Shown here in pieces: positions 27,605 through 36,981 of a stretch of DNA of 64,000 bases. Both the position numbers and the translations under genes were made by a program. Positions within the stretch are counted from its first letter, which is position 1. Each line of letters starts with the position of its first letter. The notes below the pieces were generated by a model. The model did not search any database. It worked only from the letters and a program-made list of their open reading frames with translations, and had not been told where the DNA came from. Source of the DNA: Ruminococcus sp. (lineage in GTDB: Bacteria; Bacillota; Clostridia; Oscillospirales; Ruminococcaceae); contig JAFRXL010000043.1 of the NCBI GenBank assembly GCA_017441505.1, positions 1-64,000 on the forward strand, written 5' to 3'.

Positions 27605-28339
27605 ATGTCAGGTCATTCAAAATGGAATAATATCAAGCGTAAGAAGGAAGCAACTGATGCTGCCAAGGGTAAGATATTTACAAAGATAGGCAGAGAGATC
27701 ACTGTTGTAGTTAAAGAGGGCGGTCCTGACCCGAATAACAACAGCAAGCTTCGTGACCTTATTGCAAAAGCTAAGGCTAATAATGTGCCTAACGACAATA
27801 TCGACAGAATCATAAAGAAAGCTGCCGGCGGTGAGGACAAGAACAACTATGAGAACATCACATACGAGGGATACGGTCCTAATGGTGTTGCTGTAATTGT
27901 TGAGTGCCTTACAGATAACAGAAACAGAACAGCAGGCGAAGTTCGTCACTATTTTGATAAGTTCGGCGGAAATCTTGGTACTATCGGCTGCGTATCATTC
28001 ATGTTCAGCACTAAGGGTATAGTTATCCTTGAAAATACAGGTCTTGACGAAGATGCTGTTATGGACGATGTCTTTGAGTTCGGCGGAGACGATTTCGATA
28101 TTAATGAAGAGACAGTCGAGATAGAGTGTGCTCCTGAGAACGTTCACGCACTCCGTGAGGGACTTACAGGTAAGGGATACAATGTTATCTCAGCTGAGGT
28201 AGAGCAGATCCCTTCAACATACGCTACTCTCACAGACGAGGATCACATCAAGAAGATGAATCTCCTTCTTGAGCATCTTGAAGATAATGATGATGTACAG
28301 AATGTATATCACAACTGGGAGATGCCTGATGAAGACTGA
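27605..28339 (+). CDS. YebC/PmpR-family protein
   Basis: This encodes 244 residues. The start MSGHSKWNNIKRKKEATDA and GPDPNNNSKLRDLIAKAKANNVPNDNI are hallmarks, as is NRNRTAGEVRHYFDKFGGNLG. The family has been described as transcriptional regulators and, more recently, as translation factors easing polyproline stalls. It starts three bases after mrnC and ends with a strong terminator. Confidence 0.95.
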   Translation: MSGHSKWNNIKRKKEATDAAKGKIFTKIGREITVVVKEGGPDPNNNSKLRDLIAKAKANNVPNDNIDRIIKKAAGGEDKNNYENITYEGYGPNGVAVIVECLTDNRNRTAGEVRHYFDKFGGNLGTIGCVSFMFSTKGIVILENTGLDEDAVMDDVFEFGGDDFDINEETVEIECAPENVHALREGLTGKGYNVISAEVEQIPSTYATLTDEDHIKKMNLLLEHLEDNDDVQNVYHNWEMPDED

Positions 28340-28353
28340 TAAAGTCTGAGAGC

Positions 28354-28396
28354 AAGTCATAGTATAATGAAAAAGTCATTATGCTATGACTTTTTT
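28354..28396 (+). terminator. Terminator of the obgE-mrnC-yebC unit
   Basis: AAGTCATAGTATAATGA pairs with TCATTATGCTATGACTT (one mismatch), then TTTTTT. Confidence 0.9.
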
Positions 28397-28431
28397 ATTT
28401 ACATAAGTTATCAAGTGCTAACCAGCATATA

Positions 28432-28460
28432 TTGACTATGGGGACTATATAATGTATAAT
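28432..28460 (+). promoter_or_regulatory. Promoter of mntP
   Basis: TTGACT (28432-28437), 17 bp, TATAAT (28455-28460). Confidence 0.8.
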
Positions 28461-28469
28461 AAGCATTGT

Positions 28470-28622
28470 TATGTGAGGGAGTAGTTAGCACAAATGTGTG
28501 GTGATCCGACATACTGGCGATCATGTCGCCCGGTTTCATCTTAAATAACGAGACTCATGTACGGCTTTTTGTCGTACCTGAGTGTATTGATTCGGGTGCG
28601 GTGATGTATCCGAATTTTTTTA
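28470..28622 (+). promoter_or_regulatory. yybP-ykoY family manganese riboswitch
   Basis: The leader carries GAGGGAGTAG near its 5' end and AACGAGACTCA in the 3' part, both typical of the Mn2+-sensing yybP-ykoY class. It is followed by a terminator (ATTCGG / CCGAAT then T7, ~28588-28620). The downstream gene is the Mn exporter MntP, a classic target. Mn2+ binding is expected to prevent termination. Confidence 0.85.
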
Positions 28623-28635
28623 TGTGGAGGACGTT

Positions 28636-29202
28636 ATGGGAGTTTTAGAGCTTATTTTATTGTCAGTTGGACTTGCAATGGATGCATTTTCAGTTTCAGT
28701 CTGTAAGGGGCTTAGCATGAAGAAACTTGACGTTAAGTCAGGTATCATTATAGCATCATTTTTCGGAGTTTTTCAGGCAGGGATGCCGCTGATGGGCTAT
28801 TTGCTGAGCAATAGTTTCACAAAATACATAAGCTCCTACAGCCATTGGGTAGCATTTATACTTCTTGCAGTCATCGGAGGAAAGATGCTCATTGAGTCTA
28901 TAACTGAGAAAGAAGAAGAGAGCGAGGCAGATTTTTCGCTAAATATCAAAGAGATATTATTGCTTGCGGTCGCAACAAGCATCGATGCACTTGCGGTAGG
29001 GATAGTATTCTCGGCAGAGGCGATAAAACCGTACATTCCGGTACTGGTTATTGGGGCTATTACTTTTGTACTTTCGTTTGCAGGTGTTGCTATCGGACAT
29101 AAATTCGGAAACAAATACGAAAAGAAAGCAGGTATCGCAGGAGGTACTATACTTATACTTATAGGCATAAAACTTCTGCTGGACGGACTTGGCGTAATAT
29201 GA
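28636..29202 (+). CDS. mntP: Manganese efflux pump MntP
   Basis: This encodes 188 residues, about six transmembrane helices in two repeats. The repeats carry SVGLAMDAFSVSVCKGL (~10) and ATSIDALAVGIVFS (~115), with the conserved Asp residues. ATG 28636 has GGAGG seven bases upstream. It is controlled by the Mn riboswitch just upstream. Confidence 0.95.
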   Translation: MGVLELILLSVGLAMDAFSVSVCKGLSMKKLDVKSGIIIASFFGVFQAGMPLMGYLLSNSFTKYISSYSHWVAFILLAVIGGKMLIESITEKEEESEADFSLNIKEILLLAVATSIDALAVGIVFSAEAIKPYIPVLVIGAITFVLSFAGVAIGHKFGNKYEKKAGIAGGTILILIGIKLLLDGLGVI

Positions 29203-29204
29203 AA

Positions 29205-29239
29205 AAATGCTGCATATTGAGTTATGCAGCATTTTTATT
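29205..29239 (+). terminator. Terminator of mntP
   Basis: AAAATGCTGCATA - 5 nt - TATGCAGCATTTT, then TATTAT. It may serve the opposite strand as well. Confidence 0.85.
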
Positions 29240-29251
29240 ATATACTAATTA

Positions 29252-30589
29252 TTATTCATATAATGGAAGTGAAGGCACAACATTTATCAATAATTTCTGT
29301 ATAGCTATCGCATCCATATTTGTTATGCCGGAGCCAGGATTGTAGCAATCAGCATTTACAAGATTTTCTTCATTTATTGAGTAAATGTCAGAGTTTGCAC
29401 ATACCTGCATGATGAGTACGGCATCGTTCATTTTAACCTCGCCGTTACCTGTTGCATCACCATACACAGCATCCGGATCTGTAGGAGGCTGAGTTGTTGG
29501 AGCTGTACCTTTTATCCACACAGCTTTAAGGCTTATTCCTCTTCCAGACATAGCACCTTTAATGAAGAATTCTTCGCCTGGTTTATAAACAACACCTTCA
29601 TATTCCCAGCCATCGAAATAATAACCAGGGTTTGTGATATTGATGTCAGGAACAACTATTGAAGTATCTGTTGCACCTTTGATCTTTATAAAATCATCCT
29701 GATTTTTATTGCCCGGATTGAAAACGATAGTATACTCGATCGGTTCCCATACAGCGGTCATGGTAACATCCTTGCTTGGCATTGTGTACATTGAGAGCGG
29801 TTTATAGAAAACATCACCATCGTCACAAATCCAGCCAATGATCTTGAAGCCGTTTCTTGAAAATCTGTCTGAAGCGGCTGTCTCTGTAGCTGTACCTTCA
29901 AGTCTCTCAAAAGTCTGGGTCGTTGCTCCGACAATACGGTCAACATCTCCCGGAGTGAAAGTGAGATTGAAGAATCTATGCCAGCTTGGAGTGAGAAGAA
30001 GATCGTGGTCTGTTACAATGATTTTCTGCTCTCCACGGTACTCTTTTCCCTCACAAAGCCATCCCAGCTGAGAGCGTGAATAATCATTATGTCGGTAAGT
30101 CAATCCTGAAACAGTTACAAACTCGCCGGAACGGTATGATTTTGTTCTGAGATCTTTTGATGTATCGAGAACTGTACCGTCAGCATATTCAACTTTATAT
30201 ACAACATCGTAATAGTTCTCGTCATCCGGATCAGACCATACAGGAGTAAGAGTAACATCATCAGTTTCTACAAGAAAAGCTGAATCAGCTGTAAATCCCT
30301 CTATGCCGTCAGCAGTCCAGCCGTTGAAAACGAATCCTTCTTTAGCAGGGATAGCTTCTGGCAGTCTGACAGCGTTATAAGGCGGTATTTCGATGTCCTC
30401 GATCGTTTGAGGATTTCCGTCTTCATCAGGAGCTATTGTTATACCAGGCTCACTGAGGTCGAAATGAATGATAACATTCGTTTTAGTAGTTGTGTCATCA
30501 TCTGCAACTGAGATCAGACTGCTTGTTGAAGAAAAAGCTAACAAAGCAGAGAGAATAACAGAAGATAACTTAAAAGATATAGGTTTCAT
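29252..30589 (-). CDS. Secreted InlB B-repeat-type protein with C-terminal dockerin
   Basis: This encodes 445 residues from ATG 30589 (GGGAGG upstream). The signal peptide is at ~1-30 (LSSVILSALLAFSSTSSLI). Several Listeria-Bacteroides (InlB B) repeats follow, recognisable from FNGWT/ LGWLCEG / IIGWICDDGD / FDGWEYEG with TLTPVW or TAVW endings. After a TAPTTQPPTDPD linker comes a dockerin (GDATGNGEVKMNDAVLIMQ and ADCYNPGSGITNMDAIAIQ); the second Ca loop is unusual. It is probably a surface or scaffold-bound adhesive protein without an enzyme domain. Confidence 0.87.
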   Translation of the reverse strand: MKPISFKLSSVILSALLAFSSTSSLISVADDDTTTKTNVIIHFDLSEPGITIAPDEDGNPQTIEDIEIPPYNAVRLPEAIPAKEGFVFNGWTADGIEGFTADSAFLVETDDVTLTPVWSDPDDENYYDVVYKVEYADGTVLDTSKDLRTKSYRSGEFVTVSGLTYRHNDYSRSQLGWLCEGKEYRGEQKIIVTDHDLLLTPSWHRFFNLTFTPGDVDRIVGATTQTFERLEGTATETAASDRFSRNGFKIIGWICDDGDVFYKPLSMYTMPSKDVTMTAVWEPIEYTIVFNPGNKNQDDFIKIKGATDTSIVVPDINITNPGYYFDGWEYEGVVYKPGEEFFIKGAMSGRGISLKAVWIKGTAPTTQPPTDPDAVYGDATGNGEVKMNDAVLIMQVCANSDIYSINEENLVNADCYNPGSGITNMDAIAIQKLLINVVPSLPLYE

Positions 30590-30621
30590 AGTCCCTCCCA
30601 TCCCGATGCATACATCGGATC

Positions 30622-30798
30622 TTAAATGAAACGATTTTTTTCCTTGTCGTAAGCGTAACCGATTGCAGAAAGTTTAGTTTCTATCAGTTCCTGTGAAACA
30701 CAGAGACTCTTACATAATTCTTCTAAAGAGGGAAAATCATCCCTTAATTTTGTGTTTATAAAACTTAATAAAATAGCAGGATCATTTGGAATACTCAT
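30622..30798 (-). CDS. DUF4250 domain small protein
   Basis: This encodes 58 residues from ATG 30798, with GGAGGTAA seven bases upstream. The sequence (MSIPNDPAILLSFINTKLRD, then PSLEELC and SAIGYAYDKEKNRF) fits the short DUF4250 family of Firmicutes. The function is unknown. It may be co-transcribed with the dockerin gene that follows it on the minus strand. Confidence 0.85.
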   Translation of the reverse strand: MSIPNDPAILLSFINTKLRDDFPSLEELCKSLCVSQELIETKLSAIGYAYDKEKNRFI

Positions 30799-30995
30799 AA
30801 TTACCTCCAGGGAAAATAAAAGAAACAAAACATCAGAATGCAGTGCAGGACATTCTGTCTGCGTTACGCAGTTAGTGCTAAAAACTGCGAAAAATCCGTT
30901 GTCTTACAAGATAAATATACAATACATAATGGCTTTTGTCAATGATTTTGGTGAAAAGAGAAATAATAATTTTTTGTAAATAAGTATATAAAATT

Positions 30996-31023
30996 AAAAA
31001 TACTGCCAAACGGCAGTATTTTT
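30996..31023 (-). terminator. Bidirectional terminator
   Basis: AAAAATACTGCC - 4 nt - GGCAGTATTTTT. On the minus strand it ends the 31039-31656 gene. Confidence 0.85.
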
Positions 31024-31038
31024 AATTAACAAGTGCAC

Positions 31039-31656
31039 TTATTCTTTATTATCATCATTATTTATTGCATCAAAGTTGAGTTCTTCCATTTCGTCAGATG
31101 ACTGCCGCACATATCTGTTATATTCACACTGAAATTTATCGATTTTACTGTTTTGCTCTTCTAATCTTTCGTTGAATTGAGGGTATCCTGGCTGATCTTC
31201 AAGCCAGTGATAGATGATATTTGTTCGGAATCCGATAAGTGATGCGATAGCACCAAATCCGCTGTACAGAGTAAATGCCCAGAATGCGATCGGTACTCTG
31301 TCGAAGAAATTCCAGTTCCGTTTGAGTATAAAAGCAATGAAAACACCTGTCAGCATGGCAATACTGAAAAAAGCGGATAGATCGTGCTGTTTTGTGCATA
31401 TATTGAATCCGAATAAAAAGGTCAGGGGAGCAATGACCAATGCGATAGCCAATAATAAAAGAAAACTTGGCGAAAGAGGCTCCGCACCGGCTTTCATGAT
31501 AAGATTCTTGTCAACTCCTATGCATACCAGATTGAAGGTACTGTATATCAAAAGCAGTATGCAGGAAAACAGATAGTAAAAGAACAGAAATGTATATCTT
31601 TTCTTGCATTTTTTTAATAATGAGTAATTTTTTGCGAAATTGTCTGTATCAGTCAT
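31039..31656 (-). CDS. Four-helix membrane protein of unknown function
   Basis: This encodes 205 residues from ATG 31656 (AAGGAGGG upstream). Four transmembrane segments are visible at ~23-45, 63-83, 93-113 and 120-145. A charged C-terminal cytoplasmic tail (QFNERLEEQNSKIDKFQ ... SSDEMEELNFD) follows, partly coiled-coil in character. I recognise no family. It is monocistronic. The 345 bp to the hydrogenase operon hold only its promoter side and the hydrogenase leader. Confidence 0.75.
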   Translation of the reverse strand: MTDTDNFAKNYSLLKKCKKRYTFLFFYYLFSCILLLIYSTFNLVCIGVDKNLIMKAGAEPLSPSFLLLLAIALVIAPLTFLFGFNICTKQHDLSAFFSIAMLTGVFIAFILKRNWNFFDRVPIAFWAFTLYSGFGAIASLIGFRTNIIYHWLEDQPGYPQFNERLEEQNSKIDKFQCEYNRYVRQSSDEMEELNFDAINNDDNKE

Positions 31657-31896
31657 AAATATCCCTCCTTGTTTGATATTATTATACATCTGATTGGATA
31701 TTTAGTCAATAGTAATTATCAAAGTTACAATTTTGTCATAATTGGAATAGGATAGATCTATATATAATTTGGAAACTGGAGTTATACTAAAATTGTTAGC
31801 ATCATAAAACTTTAGATATAAATACTGTACAAAACACACAAAAAAAAATAGTCGATTTAGGTCAAATTAGAAATGGAATTTTTCATTATTATATGT

Positions 31897-31945
31897 TATA
31901 ATACATTAAGATATGTGAGATGTGATATAGGACGTGCATATCTTA
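31897..31945 (+). promoter_or_regulatory. Promoter -10 and leader hairpin of hydrogenase operon
   Basis: TATAAT lies at 31897-31902, and no good -35 is visible 17 bp upstream (TGGAAT). The ~95-nt leader begins with AAGATATG pairing with CATATCTT (31908-31945). The weak -35 suggests dependence on an activator. I see no clear Rex or other operator. Confidence 0.45.
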
Positions 31946-32001
31946 TTTTGATGTGCTACATTGTTACATTTTTCACATTTTAAATCAAGGAGGTTCATCT
32001 A

Positions 32002-32496
32002 ATGAATTCAGCTAAATCAACTGTTCCTTTCAAGGGCACTCCTGAACAGGAGGCTCAGCTTCTCAAGGTTATCGAAGAGAAGAAAAATGATAAGGGTGCT
32101 CTCATGCCCATTCTTCAGAAGGCTCAGGAAATCTACGGCTACCTTCCTATCGAGGTGCAGGCTATCATTTCTGATAACACCGGCATCCCGCTTGAGAAGA
32201 TCTATGGCGTAGTAACATTCTATGCACAGTTCTCTCTTTATCCAAAGGGCGAATATACTATCTCTGTCTGTCTTGGTACAGCTTGCTATGTAAAGGGCTC
32301 CGGCGATATTTATAATAAGCTTCAGGAAAAGCTTGGAATAGGCGGCGGTGAATGTACAGCCGACGGAAAGTTCTCTCTGGATGCTTGCCGCTGCATCGGT
32401 GCTTGCGGACTTGCTCCTGTTCTCACAGTTAATGAGGACGTTTATGGCCGTCTGACTGTTGACGACGTTGATAAGATCATTGCAAAATACGCTTGA
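32002..32496 (+). CDS. hydC: Bifurcating [FeFe] hydrogenase, [2Fe-2S] subunit (HydC/NuoE-like)
   Basis: This encodes 164 residues. The thioredoxin-like [2Fe-2S] domain has ligands in SVCLGTACYVKG and DACRCIGACGLAPV, the pattern of NuoE and HydC. It is the smallest subunit of the NADH/ferredoxin-dependent hydrogenase complex. AAGGAGG precedes the start. It is first in a three-gene operon with NuoF- and HydA-like genes. The letter name follows Thermotoga; some annotations use hndA. Confidence 0.93.
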   Translation: MNSAKSTVPFKGTPEQEAQLLKVIEEKKNDKGALMPILQKAQEIYGYLPIEVQAIISDNTGIPLEKIYGVVTFYAQFSLYPKGEYTISVCLGTACYVKGSGDIYNKLQEKLGIGGGECTADGKFSLDACRCIGACGLAPVLTVNEDVYGRLTVDDVDKIIAKYA

Positions 32497-32527
32497 TTCC
32501 ATTAAATATCGATTAGGAGGTTAACTT

Positions 32528-34426
32528 ATGAAAACTCTTGAAGAACTCAAGGTTGTCAGAGAAAGCATGGAGGGTGAGGTTGCTCTCAGAACTCACGGAA
32601 ATGCTTCTTCAAAATATGAAAGACACGTCCTTGTGTGCGGCGGTACAGGATGTACATCATCCGGTTCTCCCAAGATAATTGAAAAGCTTGAGGAAGAATT
32701 CGCTGCAAAGGGACTTACAGATAAGGTACAGATCGTTAAGACTGGTTGTTTCGGACTCTGCGAAAGAGGTCCTATCATGATCGTTTACCCAGAGGGTTCA
32801 TTCTACTCCCGTGTAAACGTTGACGAGATCTCACGTATCGTTGATGAGCACCTCATCGGCGGAACTCCTGTTAAGGAATTCCTCTATGAGGAAACTGTTG
32901 CCGGTGACGAGATCAAGTCACTTGACGATACTTCATTCTATAAAAAGCAGCACCGTGTTGCTCTCAGAAACTGCGGTGTTATCAATCCTGAAAATATAAA
33001 CGAGTACATAGGCCGTCACGGTTATGAGGCTCTCGGTAAGGTCCTCACTTCCATGACTCCTGAGGACGTTATCCAGACTATCCTCGATTCCGGTCTCCGT
33101 GGACGTGGAGGCGGCGGATTCCCAACCGGTATGAAGTGGAAGCTCGCAAGAAACATCGTTCCTAATGCTGACCAGAAGTATGTTTGCTGTAACGCTGACG
33201 AGGGCGACCCGGGTGCATTCATGGATCGTTCCGTACTCGAAGGTGACCCACACGTTGTTCTCGAAGCTATGGCTATCGCAGGCTACGCTATCGGTGCTAC
33301 ACAGGGTTATATCTACGTTCGTGCAGAGTACCCGATCGCTGTTGAGCGTCTTAATATCGCTATTCAGCAGGCTCGTGAAGCTGGTATGCTCGGCAAGAAC
33401 ATATTCGGTACAGACTTCAGCTTCGACATCGATCTTCGTCTCGGTGCAGGTGCATTCGTTTGCGGTGAGGAAACAGCTCTTATGACTTCTATCGAAGGCA
33501 ACAGAGGTGAGCCTCGTCCAAGACCTCCTTTCCCAGCTGAAAAAGGTCTCTATCAGAAGCCAACTATCCTCAACAATGTTGAGACATATGCTAATATCCC
33601 TCAGATCATCCTCAATGGTGCAGAGTGGTTCGCATCAATGGGTACTGAGAAGTCCAAGGGTACAAAGGTATTTGCTCTTGGCGGTAAGATAAAGAATACA
33701 GGTCTTGTTGAAGTACCAATGGGTACAACTCTCCGTGAAGTAATCGAGGAGATCGGCGGCGGTATCCCGAACGGCAAGAAGTTCAAGGCTGCTCAGACAG
33801 GTGGCCCTTCCGGTGGATGTATCGACGCTTCTAACTTCGACATCCCGATCGACTACGATAACCTCATCGGTATAGGTTCAATGATGGGTTCAGGCGGACT
33901 TATCGTTATGGACGAAGACAACTGTATGGTTGATATTGCTAAATTCTTCCTCGAATTTACTGTTGATGAGTCTTGCGGTAAATGTACACCATGCCGTATC
34001 GGTACAAAGAGAATGTACGAGATCCTCGACAAGATCACAAAGGGTAAGGGAACTCTTGAGGATCTTGATAAGCTCGAAGAACTCGCATATCATATCAAGG
34101 CAAACTCACTCTGCGGACTTGGACAGACAGCTCCAAACCCAGTTCTTTCTACACTCAGATGTTTCAAGGACGAGTATCTTGCTCACGTTGTTGACAAGAA
34201 ATGTCCTGCTGGCGTATGTAAGGACCTCCTCAGCTTCGAGATCATCAAAGACAGCTGTATCGGATGTGGTATGTGTGCTAAGCAGTGTCCTGCTTCTGCT
34301 ATCACAAGAACAGATTATGTTGCTCCCGGCAAGAAGCTTGCTGCAATGGAGATCGACAAGAACAAGTGCGTAAAGTGCGGTGCTTGTATCGCAACTTGTA
34401 AGTTCAAGGCAATCATCAAGAAGTAA
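32528..34426 (+). CDS. hydB: Bifurcating [FeFe] hydrogenase, flavin/NADH subunit (HydB/NuoF-like)
   Basis: This encodes 632 residues. In order: an N-terminal [2Fe-2S] domain (VCGGTGCTSSG ... TGCFGLCERGP, ~35-80), the FMN/NADH site (RGRGGGGFPTGMKWK, ~195), the SLBB segment, a 4Fe-4S motif ESCGKCTPCRIG (~480), and a C-terminal double ferredoxin (CIGCGMCAKQCP and CVKCGACIATCK). This layout is that of HydB of the confurcating/bifurcating hydrogenase, which couples NADH and reduced ferredoxin to H2 formation. It lies 31 bases after hydC. Confidence 0.95.
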   Translation: MKTLEELKVVRESMEGEVALRTHGNASSKYERHVLVCGGTGCTSSGSPKIIEKLEEEFAAKGLTDKVQIVKTGCFGLCERGPIMIVYPEGSFYSRVNVDEISRIVDEHLIGGTPVKEFLYEETVAGDEIKSLDDTSFYKKQHRVALRNCGVINPENINEYIGRHGYEALGKVLTSMTPEDVIQTILDSGLRGRGGGGFPTGMKWKLARNIVPNADQKYVCCNADEGDPGAFMDRSVLEGDPHVVLEAMAIAGYAIGATQGYIYVRAEYPIAVERLNIAIQQAREAGMLGKNIFGTDFSFDIDLRLGAGAFVCGEETALMTSIEGNRGEPRPRPPFPAEKGLYQKPTILNNVETYANIPQIILNGAEWFASMGTEKSKGTKVFALGGKIKNTGLVEVPMGTTLREVIEEIGGGIPNGKKFKAAQTGGPSGGCIDASNFDIPIDYDNLIGIGSMMGSGGLIVMDEDNCMVDIAKFFLEFTVDESCGKCTPCRIGTKRMYEILDKITKGKGTLEDLDKLEELAYHIKANSLCGLGQTAPNPVLSTLRCFKDEYLAHVVDKKCPAGVCKDLLSFEIIKDSCIGCGMCAKQCPASAITRTDYVAPGKKLAAMEIDKNKCVKCGACIATCKFKAIIKK

Positions 34427-34440
34427 GCGGAGGAATAGTA

Positions 34441-36189
34441 ATGGAAAATATAACTGTTAAAATCAACGGTGTTGAATTAGAAGTACCTAAGGGCACCACT
34501 GTTCTTGAGGCTGCTCACATGGCTGGCTTTGAAATTCCTACACTTTGCTATATGAAAGAGATCAACGAGATCGGTGCCTGCCGTATCTGCGTTACAGAAG
34601 TAAACGAAGGCAGAGGCTTCCGCCTTGTTGCCGGATGTGTATATCCATGTTCAAATAACATGGAGATACTTACAAATTCTCCAAAGGTTATCCAGTCAAG
34701 AAAGAGAACTCTTGAACTCATCCTTTCAACACACGACAGAAAGTGTCTCTCATGCGTAAGAAGCGGTAACTGTGAGCTCCAGAAGCTCGCTAAGGACTAC
34801 GGCGTTGAAGATGCATCTGTTTACGACGGAGTTAAGAACGAGTACGAAGTAGATAATTCTGCTGCTCATATGTATCGTGATAACAATAAGTGTATCCTTT
34901 GCCGCCGCTGCGTAGCAGTATGTTCAAAGACACAGGGTATCGGCGTTATCGGTGCTAATGAGAGAGGTTTCAAGACATATATCGGTTCTGCATTCGATAT
35001 GGGGCTTGGTGAAACAAGCTGTGTATCATGCGGACAGTGTATCGCAGTATGTCCTGTTGGTGCTATCGCTGAAAAGGATTATACTAAGGAAGTTATGGCT
35101 GCGATCGCTGATCCTGAGAAGACTGTTCTTGTACAGACAGCTCCTGCTGTTCGTGCCGGTCTTGGTGAGGCATTCGGTCTTCCTATCGGTACAAATGTAG
35201 AAGGAAAGATGGCTGCTGCTCTCAGACGCCTTGGATTCGATAAGGTATTTGATACAGATTTCGCTGCTGATCTTACTATCATGGAAGAAGCTAACGAGTT
35301 TATCGAGCGTGTTCAGAACGGCGGTACACTCCCACTTATCACATCATGTTCACCAGGATGGGTAAAGTTCTGTGAGCACTATTATCCAGACCTTCTTGGT
35401 CACCTTTCAAGCTGTAAGTCACCACAGCAGATGTTCGGTGCAACAGCTAAGACATACTACGCTGAGAAGATGGGTCTTGATCCTAAGAACATCGTTATGG
35501 TATCTATCATGCCATGTACAGCTAAGAAGTTCGAGATCGGCAGAGAAGATCAGAGTGCAGCAGGTGTACCTGATGTTGATTATTCACTTACAACCCGTGA
35601 GCTCGGCAGAATGATCGAGCGTGCAGGTATCAACTTCCTCGGACTCGCTGATGAGAAGTTTGATGATCCGCTCGGACTTTCAACTGGTGCTGCTGTTATA
35701 TTCGGTGCTACCGGCGGTGTTATGGAGGCTGCTCTCAGAACAGCTGTTAACACACTCACAGGTCAGACTGTAACTGATCTTCCAGAGGTTCGTGGTACAG
35801 ACGGAATCAAGGAAGCTGAGTATGCTGTTGGCGATCTCAATGTTAAGGTCAAGGTTGCAAGCGGACTTTCAAATGCTCGTAAGATCCTTGATGACATCAG
35901 AGCTGGCAAGTGCGATGCACAGTTCATCGAGATCATGGCTTGTCCTGGCGGTTGTGTAAACGGCGGCGGTCAGCCACAGGTACCAATGGGAGTCAGAAAC
36001 TTCGTTGACATCAGAGCTGAAAGAGCTAAGGTTCTTTATGACATTGACAAGGCTATGCCTCTCAGACAGTCTCATGAGAATCCGGCTATCAAGCAGGTTT
36101 ACGAGGAATTCTTTGGTAAGCCGGGCAGCCACAAGGCTCATGAAGTTCTCCACACATCTTATGTGAAGAGAAAGGTTAACGAAATATAA
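34441..36189 (+). CDS. hydA: Bifurcating [FeFe] hydrogenase catalytic subunit
   Basis: This encodes 582 residues. An N-terminal [2Fe-2S] (GACRICV), a His-Cys3 cluster (HDRKCLSCVRSGNCELQ) and two 4Fe-4S motifs (CILCRRCVAVC, CVSCGQCIAVCP) precede the H-cluster domain. Its signatures are TSCSPGWVKF (L1), MPCTAKKFE (L2) and MACPGGCVNGGGQP (L3). It evolves H2 in fermentation. It is last in the hydC-B-A operon and needs the HydG encoded at 6308. Confidence 0.96.
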   Translation: MENITVKINGVELEVPKGTTVLEAAHMAGFEIPTLCYMKEINEIGACRICVTEVNEGRGFRLVAGCVYPCSNNMEILTNSPKVIQSRKRTLELILSTHDRKCLSCVRSGNCELQKLAKDYGVEDASVYDGVKNEYEVDNSAAHMYRDNNKCILCRRCVAVCSKTQGIGVIGANERGFKTYIGSAFDMGLGETSCVSCGQCIAVCPVGAIAEKDYTKEVMAAIADPEKTVLVQTAPAVRAGLGEAFGLPIGTNVEGKMAAALRRLGFDKVFDTDFAADLTIMEEANEFIERVQNGGTLPLITSCSPGWVKFCEHYYPDLLGHLSSCKSPQQMFGATAKTYYAEKMGLDPKNIVMVSIMPCTAKKFEIGREDQSAAGVPDVDYSLTTRELGRMIERAGINFLGLADEKFDDPLGLSTGAAVIFGATGGVMEAALRTAVNTLTGQTVTDLPEVRGTDGIKEAEYAVGDLNVKVKVASGLSNARKILDDIRAGKCDAQFIEIMACPGGCVNGGGQPQVPMGVRNFVDIRAERAKVLYDIDKAMPLRQSHENPAIKQVYEEFFGKPGSHKAHEVLHTSYVKRKVNEI

Positions 36190-36212
36190 TTGTTTTTGCT
36201 GGAACGGTTAAG

Positions 36213-36237
36213 GAGCGGACTTTTGTCCGCTCTTTTT
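36213..36237 (+). terminator. Terminator of hydrogenase operon
   Basis: GAGCGGAC - TTTT - GTCCGCTC then TTTTT. Confidence 0.92.
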
Positions 36238-36290
36238 ATGTTTAAAATAGTTTTTTCTGGACATAATAAAGCTCAAAGGAGGCTGATATT

Positions 36291-36905
36291 ATGCAGAATA
36301 ATTTATGTGAAAGTCAGACAAAAATAAACCTTATGAGATCATTTGCCGGAGAGTGCCAGTCGAGACAGAGGTATTATCAGGCAGCTCTTATAGCTCAGCA
36401 GCAGAATTATGTTGGACTGGAGCGAATGTTCAGATTCACGGCAGAGCAAGAGGAGCGTCATGCTAAACAGTTCTTTGAGAGATTAAAGGAATGTGCAGGC
36501 GAGACTATCGAGATACAGGCGACCTATCCTGCATCCGCTTTTAGTGACTTAGGTGAGCTTCTTGACGCATCTGCGAAAGAAGAATACCACGAGTTTTCTG
36601 AGGTATATCCTGAGTTTTCATCTGTTGCAAAGCAGGAAGGTTTCACGGACATTGCTTCCGAGTTTGATATGATTGCGAAGATAGAGGAGTCGCATCATAA
36701 AAGGTTTGACTACTATCTAAAGCTTTGGAAAGAGGATATGCTTTTAAGGGCGGAAAGCAGTGAGGAGTTATGGATGTGTCTTAACTGCGGTCATATCCAC
36801 AAGGGCAGTGAGCCGCCGAGGGAGTGTCCGGTATGCGGAGTTCAGCAGGGGTATTTCATCAGAGAAGCAGAGGCACCGTTTACGGACTGCAATATGTTAA
36901 ACTAA
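36291..36905 (+). CDS. Rubrerythrin (classical order)
   Basis: This encodes 204 residues. The N-terminal ferritin-like diiron domain has FAGECQSRQRYYQAA, EEERHAKQFFERL and a later EESHHKRFDYYL. The C-terminal rubredoxin-like FeCys4 site is MCLNCGHIH ... CPVCG. It reduces hydrogen peroxide in anaerobes. It sits on its own after the hydrogenase operon; a second rubrerythrin with reversed domain order is at 44427. Confidence 0.95.
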   Translation: MQNNLCESQTKINLMRSFAGECQSRQRYYQAALIAQQQNYVGLERMFRFTAEQEERHAKQFFERLKECAGETIEIQATYPASAFSDLGELLDASAKEEYHEFSEVYPEFSSVAKQEGFTDIASEFDMIAKIEESHHKRFDYYLKLWKEDMLLRAESSEELWMCLNCGHIHKGSEPPRECPVCGVQQGYFIREAEAPFTDCNMLN

Positions 36906-36907
36906 AA

Positions 36908-36945
36908 AAATCCGGTCATTTCGTTTTGAAATGACCGGATTTTAC
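36908..36945 (+). terminator. Bidirectional terminator
   Basis: AAATCCGGTCATTTC pairs perfectly with GAAATGACCGGATTT, loop of five bases, T/A runs on both sides. It serves rubrerythrin and, from the other side, the phosphoesterase. Confidence 0.92.
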
Positions 36946-36981
36946 TATTAACATAAGTTGACATAAGTGAATATAATATTA

